DNA from: Gammaproteobacteria bacterium
GTDB lineage: Bacteria; Pseudomonadota; Gammaproteobacteria; Ga0077536
Length of the DNA: 64,000 bases
Direction of reading: 5' to 3'
NCBI GenBank assembly: GCA_024234975.1
Contig: JACKNH010000006.1
Location: 228,254 to 292,253, forward strand
Shown here: one piece after another, positions 33,169 through 42,203 of the stretch
Position numbering within the stretch: the stretch's first letter is position 1
How the letters are laid out: each line of letters starts with the position of its first letter
Made by a program: the position numbers and the translations under genes
Notes under the pieces: model-generated
The model's input: the letters and a program-made list of their open reading frames with translations, nothing else
Database searches by the model: none
Told to the model about the DNA's origin: nothing

Positions 33169-34140
33169 TCAGTCGATGGCGATCGGGTTGACGATGGCCT
33201 GCACGCCACCGGTCAGTTTCGGGATACCCAGGACAAACATGAACTCGTAGACCTCGTCGCGCGCGAGTTCGGCGGTGTTCATCGTTTCCAGAATGTAGAT
33301 GCCGTTGCGCGGCAGGAACAGGGTATGGACCGGCATGGCGCCTTGCGCGGGGTCATTGGGTGACACTTCCACGCCCCAATTGTCCGCGCCGACAGCAACC
33401 ACTTCACGGCTGACCAGGTATTCACCTCCATCCAGACTGACACCGGGCTCGGCCGCGAGATAGGCATCGCGATCATTGCCGTGGGCGGCGAGCCACCCTG
33501 TGTGAATCAGGACAATGTCGCCCGTGCGGATTTCAATGCCCTGTTTGGCGGCCTGTGCCTTGATGGCCGCGGCATCGATTTCCGTGCCGCCGGGCACCGG
33601 ATCCTTGCCGTAGTGCCGGGTCATATCAAGCATCACCCCGCGCGTGACAATGGGTGGGATACCTTCCACGCCAAGTTTGCGCAGGCCGTCCGGTTGAACG
33701 AAATCGGTGTTGTGGTTGCAGTTGTAGTAGACGTTATCGATGCCCACATGGCCGAGCCCGTCAATCTGCGACCCGATGCCGGCATAACCATTGATGACAT
33801 CGTCGTTATAAGTGGCCTTGTTGCTGCCCAGACCCGCGCCGCCGGCCTGGCCGGGTTGCAGAATGACCAGGTTGAAACTGCGGGATCCGTAGGCTGGTGT
33901 AGTGTTGTTGGTTTCAATGCCCAGTGCGTAGGTGCGGCCCTTCTTCACCAGCCCCGCGGCGGCCGCGGCAAGCGCGGGCGTCAATCTGTTGGCCGCGCCG
34001 ATCTGATCTTCCGCACCCCAATGCGAAGGGCACCACGCAGGTTTGTCCGCCGCGCTGGCGAGAGTTGACGTACCAAGCATTGCGCAGACCAGCGGCAATG
34101 CCAGTGCAGTGGGAAATCGGGAACAGAACGAGGAGGCCAT
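33169..34140 (-). CDS. Secreted cyclase-family hydrolase (kynurenine formamidase-like fold)
   Basis: A 323-residue protein with a signal peptide ending LASAADKPAW. The fold is that of the cyclase/KynB family. The usual HxGTHxDxP metal-binding motif appears in divergent form as GSQIDGLGHVG, followed by NTDF and the metal-site-like stretch GDIVLIHTGWL, then NPIAID at the end. Members hydrolyse amides or lactones. The periplasmic location and the altered metal motif set it apart from cytosolic kynurenine formamidases. It is divergent from the intradiol dioxygenase, so a shared aromatic pathway is possible. Confidence 0.8.
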   Translation of the reverse strand: MASSFCSRFPTALALPLVCAMLGTSTLASAADKPAWCPSHWGAEDQIGAANRLTPALAAAAAGLVKKGRTYALGIETNNTTPAYGSRSFNLVILQPGQAGGAGLGSNKATYNDDVINGYAGIGSQIDGLGHVGIDNVYYNCNHNTDFVQPDGLRKLGVEGIPPIVTRGVMLDMTRHYGKDPVPGGTEIDAAAIKAQAAKQGIEIRTGDIVLIHTGWLAAHGNDRDAYLAAEPGVSLDGGEYLVSREVVAVGADNWGVEVSPNDPAQGAMPVHTLFLPRNGIYILETMNTAELARDEVYEFMFVLGIPKLTGGVQAIVNPIAID

Positions 34141-34359
34141 GGTCTTTCCTTTCGTATGCTGCGGCGCAATTTGCCGGCGGCGTGGGAACAGCTGAAAGGG
34201 CGGCAGTTTACTGCATTGCAGGGCACTGCGTGTTCACCTGCTGAAGGCATTGTGCTTGAGTCAACGGTGTCTGGCCTTGGATAGGGCGGGCCGTGTAGGC
34301 TAGCGGTCTTGCCGCAGTCAGCGACATAACATCTGATGACCTAAAGAGGGGAACGCGTC

Positions 34360-35223
34360 ATGGCCTTCGTAAACAAGGACAACCTGACTCAGCTTGCGAA
34401 AGCGCGCTGGGAAACAAGTCATTCGCCGCGAATGCGCGAAGTGATGACCAAGCTGGTGGAACATGCGCACGCGTTTGTGCGCGACGTCAATCCTACCGAA
34501 GCCGAATGGCTGGCCGCGTGCGAATTTCTTGCCAGAACCGGCCGTGAGTTCTGCGATGACCGCCGCAACGAATTCATTCTGCTGTCTGACGTGCTGGGCA
34601 TCAGTACGCTGGTCGTACAGTTGAACGATAAAAAGGCCGATGGCACAACCCCCAACACCGTGCTCGGTCCGTTCTATCAACCCGGGTCACCGGAAATGGC
34701 CGATGGCCAGAACATGGCCGAAGGCATCGAAGGCGAAACCTGCTACGTGCATGGCAATGTGACGGACCTCAACGGCACGCCGGTGCCCAATGCCCGCCTC
34801 GACGTGTGGCAGGCCGATGATGAAGGCATGTATGAAGTGCAGTTGCCGGAAATCACCGATCCGCGCCTGCGCGCAGTGTTTCATACCGGGTCCGATGGCA
34901 AGTATTGCGTGCAGACGATTTCTCCTCTGGGTTACACGATTCCGATGGATGGCACCGTCGGTGATTTGATTCGCGGCACCGAGATCAGTCATTTCCGTCC
35001 CGCGCATATTCATTTCATTGTCGAAGCACCCGGTTACAAGCGCGTGGTAACCCATCTGTTCCGCAAGGACGCACCGTATCTCGATTCCGACGTTGTATTC
35101 GGTGTGAAGGACGATTTGATCGTTCCGTTCAACGTCCACGACGGCGGTGAATCACCCACTGGCGACAAGGTGAACGGTCCGTTCGCCACTGTGCAATTTG
35201 ATATCCGACTGGAGGCGGTTTGA
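34360..35223 (+). CDS. Intradiol ring-cleavage dioxygenase (hydroxyquinol/catechol 1,2-dioxygenase)
   Basis: Cleaves a catechol-type ring between the hydroxyls using Fe(III). It has 287 residues. The four iron ligands are visible: Y158 (GMYEVQ), Y192 (GYTIP), H216 and H218 (RPAHIHF), spaced as in hydroxyquinol 1,2-dioxygenase. An N-terminal helical dimerisation domain (residues 1-100) and LDVWQADDEG precede them. Length and ligand spacing favour hydroxyquinol over protocatechuate. RBS AGAGGGGAA. The stop overlaps the next ATG by one base. No maleylacetate reductase is present in the window. Confidence 0.9.
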   Translation: MAFVNKDNLTQLAKARWETSHSPRMREVMTKLVEHAHAFVRDVNPTEAEWLAACEFLARTGREFCDDRRNEFILLSDVLGISTLVVQLNDKKADGTTPNTVLGPFYQPGSPEMADGQNMAEGIEGETCYVHGNVTDLNGTPVPNARLDVWQADDEGMYEVQLPEITDPRLRAVFHTGSDGKYCVQTISPLGYTIPMDGTVGDLIRGTEISHFRPAHIHFIVEAPGYKRVVTHLFRKDAPYLDSDVVFGVKDDLIVPFNVHDGGESPTGDKVNGPFATVQFDIRLEAV

Positions 35224-36245
35224 TGCGTATTCTGACGGCGGTAGTAGGTAGTTTTCCGCAGCCCGGCTGGCTGCTTGATCGCGATGTATTCCTCGGCAGG
35301 CTGCCGGCGCGGGTACAGATAGATGAGTTGTGGACGGTCAAACCCGAAGTACTGGAAGAAGCGCAGGATGACGCCACGATTCTGGCGATTCGCGCGCAGG
35401 AGCGGGCCGGCATCGACATCGTCACCGACGGAGAAATGCGTCGGTTGAGCTATTCCAGCGTCCTGGCAAGTTCGCTGGGCGGCATTGATCGCGAACGCAC
35501 CGGTGTGGTTGTCGGTCGCGCCGGCAAACCCAACAATGTGCCATTGATTTCCGGGCCGCTGACCCACGAGCGTTCGGTTCACGAGCGTGATGTGCGGTTC
35601 CTGCGCGCCAACACCGACCGTACCGTCAAGGTCACCATTCCCGGCCCGTTCACGCTGACGCAGTTGTGCGTCGATGAGTATTACGGTTCCGAGGAAGCAG
35701 TGGCGATGGCCTATGCCGAAACCATCAACAAGGAAGTGCGGATTCTGTTCGAGGCCGGCGCCGATATCGTCCAGCTGGATGAGCCCTACCTGCAGGCCAA
35801 GCCGGAACAGGCCAGCCGCTATGCCGTGCCAGCCATCAACAAGGCGCTGGAAGGCATCACCGGTACGACCGCGTTGCATGTCTGCTTCGGCTATGCGGCG
35901 ATGGTCAAGGACAAAAGCGCCTCGGGTTATTCGTGCATTGATCAGCTCAACGACACCATCGCCCAGCAGGTTTCGATTGAAACGGCGCAGCCCAAGCTCG
36001 ACCCGGCGTTGCTGAAATTGTTGCCGTCGAAAACGGTCATGGTCGGTGTCATCGATCTGAACGACCCGAATCCGGAAACGCCGGAAGTTGTCGCCGACCG
36101 CCTGCGTCGTGCGCTCGACCACCTGCCGCCCGAGCGCATGATTGCCGCGCCCGATTGCGGCATGAAATACCTTACACGTGACCAGGCGTTCGGCAAGTTG
36201 AAGGCACTGGCCGAAGGCGCCGCGATCGTCAGCAGCGAGCTGTAA
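35223..36245 (+). CDS. MetE-like cobalamin-independent methyltransferase (C-terminal domain only)
   Basis: A 340-residue protein equivalent to the catalytic half of MetE. It has VGSFPQP near the N-terminus, and the zinc set is probably H219 and C221 (HVCFGY), E253 and C312 (PDCGMKYL). It lacks the N-terminal folate domain of full MetE. Such short forms transfer methyl groups from small donors or methylcobamides rather than polyglutamyl folate. The ATG overlaps the dioxygenase stop by one base, so the two are coupled: this suggests a role with a methylated aromatic rather than methionine synthesis, which is inference. Confidence 0.85.
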   Translation: MRILTAVVGSFPQPGWLLDRDVFLGRLPARVQIDELWTVKPEVLEEAQDDATILAIRAQERAGIDIVTDGEMRRLSYSSVLASSLGGIDRERTGVVVGRAGKPNNVPLISGPLTHERSVHERDVRFLRANTDRTVKVTIPGPFTLTQLCVDEYYGSEEAVAMAYAETINKEVRILFEAGADIVQLDEPYLQAKPEQASRYAVPAINKALEGITGTTALHVCFGYAAMVKDKSASGYSCIDQLNDTIAQQVSIETAQPKLDPALLKLLPSKTVMVGVIDLNDPNPETPEVVADRLRRALDHLPPERMIAAPDCGMKYLTRDQAFGKLKALAEGAAIVSSEL

Positions 36246-36254
36246 TGGCAGTAC

Positions 36255-36281
36255 GGCCCGCCGGCATGCCGTCGGCGGGCC
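36255..36281 (+). terminator. Hairpin after the MetE-like gene
   Basis: GGCCCGCCG (36255-36263) and CGGCGGGCC (36273-36281), perfect 9-bp stem, 9-base loop, 10 bases after the stop. Only a short CTT follows, no long T tract. Confidence 0.6.
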
Positions 36282-36344
36282 TTCCATCTCCGGCTTCCAA
36301 CGCCGGAAATCCCGAGTTGCGAACCCAATCCTGAGGAATCCGCC

Positions 36345-37949
36345 ATGTCCACCAGCCGAAGAACGTTTATCCACCGCAGCGTTGCCGCCAGTGCGACCCT
36401 GGCCCTGGGTTCGCGCGCGCCATTGCTGCGCGCGCAGGATGCGCGGGAACTGAAATTCGGCCCGGTGGCCGCGACGACGGCCGGGCGGGTACGTGGTATG
36501 CGGCGGCTCGATGGAACCCTGGCCTACTACGGCATTCCCTACGGCGGCGACACCAGTGGCAGTAACCGCTTCCTGCCGCCGCAGGCGCCGGCGCCATGGC
36601 GCGACGTCAGAGATACGATTGCCCTGGGTCTGCGTTCACCGCAGATAGACGGGCCCATCATCCCCGAGGTCGGCGCGACGGATCGCCACGAGCCGATGGG
36701 CGAGGACTGCCTGATGCTGAACGTGTTCACACCGGATACCGCGCGTGGCGATCGCCCGGTCATGGTCTGGCTGCACGGCGGCGGCTATTCGGTCGGTTCC
36801 GGTGGCTTCCTGCTGTATGACGGCGGCAACCTCGCGCGCACCCAGGACGTGGTGGTGGTAACGGTCAATCATCGCCTGAACGTGTTCGGCTATCTGCACG
36901 TTGCCGACATCGGCGGTGATAAATTCGCGCAGTCCGCCAACGTCGGTATGCAGGACATTGTCGCTGCGCTCACCTGGGTCCGCGAAAACATCGTCAATTT
37001 CGGAGGCAACCCGGATAACGTCACCATCTTCGGCCAGTCGGGGGGCGCGGGGAAGGTGTGTACTCTGACCGCGATGCCGTCGGCCAAAGGACTGTTCCAC
37101 CGTGCGATCGCGATGAGCGGCTCGGCGATTACCGGCACGCCGGCGTCGGTCGCCAGTGATGCCGCGCAGAAGATGTTGCGGGCCCTCAATATCAGTGGCA
37201 ATGATATCGGCGCCTTGCAACAGGTGCCGATGGACAAGATGTTGAGCACGATGCAGAGCGTTGGTGGGTTGCCGTTATCGCCCGTGGTGGATGGCAGGAT
37301 TCTGCCCGCCAACGGTTATGAGCCGAACGCGCCGGAAGTCTCTGCCGATGTGCCGATGATGGTGGGTTCGACAGTCAACGAGACCACGTTTTTCCTCAAT
37401 ACGCCGCTGGACCCGATGGACGACGCGGCGTTGATGGCTGCATTGAAACAACAGCCTGGCGTTACTGACGACAGCCGCGCGCAGCGTGTGGTCGATACCT
37501 ACCGCCAGACCCACCGCGGAATCAGCAACGTCGAGTTGTTGCAGGTGTTTGGATCCGATCTGCGTTTTCGTCGTGGCGTACTGACCACGGCCGAACGTCG
37601 CGCTGCGCTCAATCGCGCGCCGATGTTCGTGTACTACTTCACCTGGAAGTCGCCGGTGCGTGACGGCAAGCTGGGGGCGTTCCATTGCGTGGACATTCCG
37701 TTTGCCTTCAACAACGTCGATCTATGCACCGCAATGGTGGGCGCGGAGCAGGACCGTTACGCGCTGGCGCAGAATGTCAGCAGCGCGTTCGCGGAATTTG
37801 CCCGCAACGGCCGTCCCGCGGCCAGCGATCTGCCGAGCTGGACGGCCTTCGATTCGACCAACCGCTCGACCATGCTGTTCGGCAACGAATCGCGCGTCGT
37901 CACCGATCCGAATGCGGCCGAACGCGCCTTGATCGAATCGCTGAGCTGA
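36345..37949 (+). CDS. Type-B carboxylesterase, Tat-exported
   Basis: A 534-residue esterase of the carboxylesterase/acetylcholinesterase family. The N-terminal twin-arginine signal is TSRRTFIHRSV. The oxyanion hole is HGGGY, and the triad is S232 (GQSGGAG), E346 (VNETTF) and H447 (AFHCVDIPF). Two Cys near the middle (EDCLML and KVCTL) could form a disulfide. It begins about 100 bases after the MetE-like gene, beyond a terminator, and so probably has its own promoter. It would hydrolyse esters in the periplasm. Confidence 0.92.
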   Translation: MSTSRRTFIHRSVAASATLALGSRAPLLRAQDARELKFGPVAATTAGRVRGMRRLDGTLAYYGIPYGGDTSGSNRFLPPQAPAPWRDVRDTIALGLRSPQIDGPIIPEVGATDRHEPMGEDCLMLNVFTPDTARGDRPVMVWLHGGGYSVGSGGFLLYDGGNLARTQDVVVVTVNHRLNVFGYLHVADIGGDKFAQSANVGMQDIVAALTWVRENIVNFGGNPDNVTIFGQSGGAGKVCTLTAMPSAKGLFHRAIAMSGSAITGTPASVASDAAQKMLRALNISGNDIGALQQVPMDKMLSTMQSVGGLPLSPVVDGRILPANGYEPNAPEVSADVPMMVGSTVNETTFFLNTPLDPMDDAALMAALKQQPGVTDDSRAQRVVDTYRQTHRGISNVELLQVFGSDLRFRRGVLTTAERRAALNRAPMFVYYFTWKSPVRDGKLGAFHCVDIPFAFNNVDLCTAMVGAEQDRYALAQNVSSAFAEFARNGRPAASDLPSWTAFDSTNRSTMLFGNESRVVTDPNAAERALIESLS

Positions 37950-37999
37950 CCGATGTCACCGCTTTTTGACCGTTCCCGATGCGGGGGACTGGCCAGCCC

Positions 38000-39187
38000 A
38001 TGACCGACCCTGTGATTGTCATCAGACGCGGCCGTGAACGTTCGCTGCTGCGCCGGCACCCGTGGATATTCAATGGCAGTATTGCCAGCACCAGCGGAGA
38101 CCCTGCCAGCGGTGCCACGGTCGCGGTGCGTTCTGAAGATGGCGCATTCCTGGCGTGGGGACAGTTCAGCCCGCAGTCATCCATCAGGGCACGCGTATGG
38201 AGTTTAGATGAGCGGCTGCGGCCCGGCCCGCAACTCATCGAGCAGCGTGTTCGGCGGGCATGGGAAATGCGCGCTGCGCTGTTGCCAGGTCTCGACGCGG
38301 TGCGCGTACTCAATGCCGAGTCCGACGGTCTGCCCGGGGTGACGGCTGATCGCTTCGGCGACGTGATCATTTTGCAGCTGACAAGCGCCGGCGCAGTGTA
38401 TTGGCGCGAGGCCATCATTGCCGCGCTGGTCGCTGTCACCGGCTGTACATCGATTGTCGAGCATTCCGACAGCGACGCCATGCGACTGGAAGGTCTGGCG
38501 CCGTGTACTGCGCTGGCGTTCGGCCCTGAGCCTGCACGATCCATCGTGATAGAGGAGGGCGCGGTCCGCTATGGCGTTGAGCCGGCCGCGGGTCAGAAGA
38601 CCGGTTTCTATCTGGATCAGCGTGACAACCGTGGGCTGATGCACACGCTGGCGGCAGGGCGTGATGTCCTTGACTGCTTCTGCTACTCGGGCGGGTTCGC
38701 ACTGAATGCCGCGATGGCCGGCGCCGCCAGCGTCACTGCCATCGACAGCTCGGGTCCGGCGCTGGAACGGGCGCAGGCCAATGCGTCACTGAACAACGTT
38801 GCCGATCGCGTCACCTGGCTGGAGCAGGATGTCTTCAGCTACCTGCGCAAACTGCGGGACATGGCGAAGTCATACGACCTCATTGTGTTGGACCCGCCGA
38901 AGCTTGCACCTACCTCCGCTCATGCCGAGCGTGCCACGCGGGCCTACAAGGATCTCAATCTGCTGGCGTTCAAACTGCTGCGGAAAAACGGCTTGCTGCT
39001 GACATTCTCCTGCTCGGGTGGTGTCGACCGCGCATTGTTCCAGAAAGTCATAGCAGGGGCAGCGCAGGATGCGGGTGTCAGCGCGTCGGTGCTGCGCCAC
39101 CTCGGGCCGGGCGCGGATCATCCTGTCGCACTCAGCTTTCCGGAAGGGGATTACCTCAAAGGACTGCTGTGCGGCGTTGATCGTTGA
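38000..39187 (+). CDS. rlmI: 23S rRNA (cytosine) methyltransferase RlmI-like
   Basis: Class I SAM-dependent methyltransferase of 395 residues in the RlmI arrangement: an N-terminal PUA-like domain (RRHPWIFNGSIAS), then an EEHEAD-like middle region and the Rossmann methyltransferase with the SAM motif VLDCFCYSGGFALNAA, TAIDSS and the catalytic-loop DPPKLAP. In Escherichia coli this enzyme makes m5C1962. The ATG at 38000 replaces the frame start at 37979, which would overlap unrelated sequence. The Ser/Cys-rich CFCYSGGF is typical. Confidence 0.9.
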   Translation: MTDPVIVIRRGRERSLLRRHPWIFNGSIASTSGDPASGATVAVRSEDGAFLAWGQFSPQSSIRARVWSLDERLRPGPQLIEQRVRRAWEMRAALLPGLDAVRVLNAESDGLPGVTADRFGDVIILQLTSAGAVYWREAIIAALVAVTGCTSIVEHSDSDAMRLEGLAPCTALAFGPEPARSIVIEEGAVRYGVEPAAGQKTGFYLDQRDNRGLMHTLAAGRDVLDCFCYSGGFALNAAMAGAASVTAIDSSGPALERAQANASLNNVADRVTWLEQDVFSYLRKLRDMAKSYDLIVLDPPKLAPTSAHAERATRAYKDLNLLAFKLLRKNGLLLTFSCSGGVDRALFQKVIAGAAQDAGVSASVLRHLGPGADHPVALSFPEGDYLKGLLCGVDR

Positions 39188-39215
39188 TAGCGCTGATCGC
39201 CGCTGGCGGCGGGCG

Positions 39216-39245
39216 AAAAAAAACGGGCCCGGCAACCCGGACCCG
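39216..39245 (-). terminator. Intrinsic terminator for the HU-like gene
   Basis: Minus-strand hairpin CGGGTCC/GGGCCCG (39224-39245, one G-U pair) followed by eight T on the minus strand (39223-39216). It lies about 75 bases beyond the HU-like stop. Confidence 0.75.
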
Positions 39246-39320
39246 TCATTGTTTGAATCTTGATGCTCAGCTGGCTGCCATGTGCGATCGACAGCGACGT
39301 GCGGTCGTCCGCCTGCTTTA

Positions 39321-39659
39321 TCAGCTCGCAGCGAGATCCTTCAGCGATTTGAGGGGACGCGCGCCTACCGAGAAACTGGCAGGACGTGCGGCGACTTTGA
39401 CCATTTCGCCAGTGAACGGATTACGCGCCATACCGGCTTTGCGGGCCGGACGGGATTTACGTACGAGTTTGACATTGACTTCCGGCACGGTGAACTCGCC
39501 GGAGCCGTTCTTCGTCAGGTGGCGTCCCGCCAGATCACGGGTTGCGCTTAATACTGCCTGCACGTCCTTCTTGGACAGGCCGGTCGCTTCGGCGACCGCG
39601 CTGAGAATCTGCGACTTCGTCTGCTTTTCTTTGATCGCGCTAGCACGCTTGGTTGCCAT
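39321..39659 (-). CDS. HU-family DNA-binding protein (divergent)
   Basis: A small basic nucleoid protein, 112 residues. The fold is HU/IHF: helices with IKEKQTKSQILSAVAEATGLSKKDVQAVL, then NGSGEFTVPEVNVKL and the RNPFTGEM arm that inserts into the minor groove. It is about 20 residues longer than HU because of a Lys-rich N-terminal extension and a C-terminal tail ending SLKDLAAS. The start at 39659 follows GGAGGTGA by seven bases. A promoter and an A-tract lie upstream, and a terminator downstream, so it is a single-gene transcript. Confidence 0.9.
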   Translation of the reverse strand: MATKRASAIKEKQTKSQILSAVAEATGLSKKDVQAVLSATRDLAGRHLTKNGSGEFTVPEVNVKLVRKSRPARKAGMARNPFTGEMVKVAARPASFSVGARPLKSLKDLAAS

Positions 39660-39704
39660 AAGTAGATCACCTCCCATGTCAGAGTTTGATTGTCCGAGGC
39701 GCGA

Positions 39705-39732
39705 ATTATGCAGCAGTTACCGCCGAGATCAA
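39705..39732 (-). promoter_or_regulatory. Predicted promoter of the HU-like gene
   Basis: Minus strand: TTGATC (39732-39727), 16-base spacer, CATAAT (39710-39705). A run of ten T on the minus strand (39763-39754) lies upstream and could act as an UP element. Confidence 0.6.
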
Positions 39733-39797
39733 TACAAATCGTCATCTATCACCAAAAAAAAAATCGCAGATTGACCGGGGAAAACAGGGTTTTTTGA

Positions 39798-39825
39798 TTG
39801 GCAACACGTTTGCAGTGGCTATAAG
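39798..39825 (+). promoter_or_regulatory. Predicted promoter of tRNA-Leu
   Basis: TTGGCA (39798-39803), 16-base spacer, TATAAG (39820-39825). Five of six matches in each box. Transcription would begin about ten bases before the mature tRNA. Confidence 0.7.
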
Positions 39826-39842
39826 ATGCGCGCTCCTTCAGT

Positions 39843-39929
39843 GCCCGGATGGTGAAATTGGTAGACACAAGGGACTTAAAATCCCTCGGCGGCAACGCCA
39901 TGCCGGTTCGAGTCCGGCTCCGGGCACCA
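39843..39929 (+). tRNA. tRNA-Leu(UAA)
   Basis: An 87-base class II tRNA. The acceptor stem GCCCGGA/TCCGGGC closes with an encoded ACCA end. The anticodon loop CTTAAAA carries TAA at 39877-39879 (stem AGGGA/TCCCT), the long variable arm is TCGGCGGCAACGCC, and the T loop is GGTTCGAGTCC. It reads UUA and UUG codons. Confidence 0.97.
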
Positions 39930-40004
39930 TTTCCACGTGAAACCTGATGCCACGGCCGGATGCCATTGGCAGCGTACAACTCGCGCGTCCGGACGTTGAA
40001 TTTA

Positions 40005-40032
40005 TTGCAAATGATTCTTCCTGCTCTAAAAT
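40005..40032 (+). promoter_or_regulatory. Predicted promoter of shc
   Basis: TTGCAA (40005-40010), 16-base spacer, TAAAAT (40027-40032). The start would be near 40039, leaving a leader of about 120 bases before the ATG at 40158. It is separate from the tRNA promoter. Confidence 0.55.
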
Positions 40033-40157
40033 AGCCCGATAATTTTTGCACTCGGTGTATCAGTAGGTTAGCCGTCTTCCCGGCGCACAGTCACGGCGCG
40101 GGCAGGTGGTGGTGAACAACAAACGTCTGCGGCGACAAGCGAAAGACAAGAACGCAC

Positions 40158-42200
40158 ATGAAATTGATCGAGGACGTAGAAACCTTCCTGTCGAACAGTC
40201 CGATCGATAACCGCGAAGTCCGCTATCTCGAACCGCAATCCGACCCGGTTACAGCAAGCCTGACCAAGGCCTCGCAGGCATTATTGCGCCGTCAGGCCAA
40301 CGATGGCCATTGGCTGTTCGAACTTGAAGCCGATGCCACGATTCCGGCGGAATACCTGCTGCTGCAGTATTTCCTCGACAATGTCGACGCTGCACGCGAG
40401 CAGCGTATCGCCGCCTACCTGCGCCGTATCCAGCTGCCGAGTGGCGCCTGGTCGCTGTTCGCCAATGGACCCGGTAATGTCAGTGCCACCGTAAAGGCCT
40501 ATTTCGCGCTCAAACTTGCTGGTGAGGATCCCGATTCACCGGTGATGACACGGGCGCGCAACTGGATTCACGCCAATGGCGGCGCCGAAAGCTGCAACGT
40601 GTTCACGCGGATCACGCTGGCGGTATTCGGGCAGATGCCCTGGCGCACGGTGCCGGCAATGCCTGTTGAAATCATGTTCCTGCCGAAATGGTGGGTGTTC
40701 AATCTCAGCAAGGTGTCGTACTGGTCACGTTGCGTGATCGTCCCGCTGCTGATCATTTTCTCCTTCCGCCCGGTCAAGCACGTCAGGCCGGAGCAGGGCA
40801 TCGGCGAACTGTTTCTGGCCGATCCGGCGAAAATGGGCAATATCGACAAGTTCCACCCGGGTGGCATGACGCGCAAGAATGCTTTTCTGGCGATGGACCG
40901 GGTGCTCAAGGTCGTCGACGGGTTCGTTCCCGCAGGCATCCGTCGCAATGCTCTCAAGCGCGCCGAGCAATGGTTGCGCGCACACATGCAGGGCGATGGC
41001 GGCATCGGCGGTATTTATCCCGCCATGGCCAATGCGGCAGTGGCGTTGAAACTGCTGGGAGCCAGGGACGACGACGCGGACTTCGTCCGCAACCTGAAAG
41101 CCATTGATGATCTCGTGCTGGATTTTGAACACGAAACCTATGTCCAGCCCTGCCTGTCGCCGGTCTGGGATACCGGGCTGGCGCTCGCGGCTATCACTGA
41201 AGCCGGCGCGCGGCCGGACAGCCCGGCGGTTCAGAGTGCGGTAGATTGGTTGTTCGACCACCAGGTATTCATCAAGGGTGATTGGTCCAGCAATGCACCT
41301 GATCTGGAATCCGGTGGCTGGTGCTTCCAGTTCGAGAATGATCTCTATCCCGATGTAGACGACACCGGCATGGTGCTGATGTCGCTGCTGCGGGCGGGCG
41401 CGCAGAATCGGCCGGCGCGTCGCAAGCGCATGGCGCAGGCGTTGAACTGGGTTCTCGGCATGCAGAATCCTGACGGCAGTTGGGCGGCGTTCGATATCGG
41501 TAACAACTGCGAATATCTCAACGACATTCCGTTTGCTGATCATGGTGCATTGGTCGACCCGGGTACTGCCGACCTGACCGGTCGCGTCATCGAATTACTT
41601 GCTACGCTGGGTTATGACGCCAGTTTTCCGCCGATTGCCCGCGCGCTGGAATTCCTCAAGCGCGAACAGTTGGAATGTGGCGCCTGGTATGGCCGGTGGG
41701 GTGTGAACTACCTCTATGGCACCTGGAGCGTGCTGTGCGCGCTGGGACTGCTGGGCGAGGACGTGCACAAGCCCTATATCGCGAAGGCGGTGGCCTGGCT
41801 GAAATCAGTGCAGAACGACGACGGTGGCTGGGGCGAAACCTGTAATTCCTATGACGACCCGGTACTCAAGGCCAGCGGCGTCAGCGTCGCCTCACAGACT
41901 GCATGGGCGCTGCTTGGATTGATGGCCGTCGGCGAAGCTTCTTCCGAGACCGTACGACGTGGCGTCGAATACCTGTTGCGGACACAGAACGCCAGCGGTG
42001 AGTGGGACGAAGAGGAATATACCGGTACGGGTTTCCCGCGGGTGTTCTATCTGCGTTATCACGGTTATGCCAAATACTTCCCGGTCTGGGCACTGGCGAA
42101 CTATGCGCGGGCGGTGCGTGGAATCAAGACCTGCCAGGAAGAGATAAGGGATTCGGGTCCGATCGACCTCGGCCCGCTGGCGGTACTTGCCGCCGCCTGA
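40158..42200 (+). CDS. shc: Squalene-hopene cyclase
   Basis: Cyclises squalene to hopene, the first dedicated step of hopanoid synthesis, as a monotopic membrane enzyme. It has 680 residues. The catalytic acid motif DVDDT is at 399-403, and several QW-type repeats are visible (NDGHWLFELEAD, LPSGAWSLFANG, NPDGSWAAFD, NDDGGWGETCNSY, ASGEWDEEE). The WCFQFENDLYPD region precedes the acid motif. The long leader may allow regulation. Downstream is an unrelated convergent gene four bases away. No other hopanoid gene is in the window. Confidence 0.97.
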   Translation: MKLIEDVETFLSNSPIDNREVRYLEPQSDPVTASLTKASQALLRRQANDGHWLFELEADATIPAEYLLLQYFLDNVDAAREQRIAAYLRRIQLPSGAWSLFANGPGNVSATVKAYFALKLAGEDPDSPVMTRARNWIHANGGAESCNVFTRITLAVFGQMPWRTVPAMPVEIMFLPKWWVFNLSKVSYWSRCVIVPLLIIFSFRPVKHVRPEQGIGELFLADPAKMGNIDKFHPGGMTRKNAFLAMDRVLKVVDGFVPAGIRRNALKRAEQWLRAHMQGDGGIGGIYPAMANAAVALKLLGARDDDADFVRNLKAIDDLVLDFEHETYVQPCLSPVWDTGLALAAITEAGARPDSPAVQSAVDWLFDHQVFIKGDWSSNAPDLESGGWCFQFENDLYPDVDDTGMVLMSLLRAGAQNRPARRKRMAQALNWVLGMQNPDGSWAAFDIGNNCEYLNDIPFADHGALVDPGTADLTGRVIELLATLGYDASFPPIARALEFLKREQLECGAWYGRWGVNYLYGTWSVLCALGLLGEDVHKPYIAKAVAWLKSVQNDDGGWGETCNSYDDPVLKASGVSVASQTAWALLGLMAVGEASSETVRRGVEYLLRTQNASGEWDEEEYTGTGFPRVFYLRYHGYAKYFPVWALANYARAVRGIKTCQEEIRDSGPIDLGPLAVLAAA

Positions 42201-42203
42201 TAG

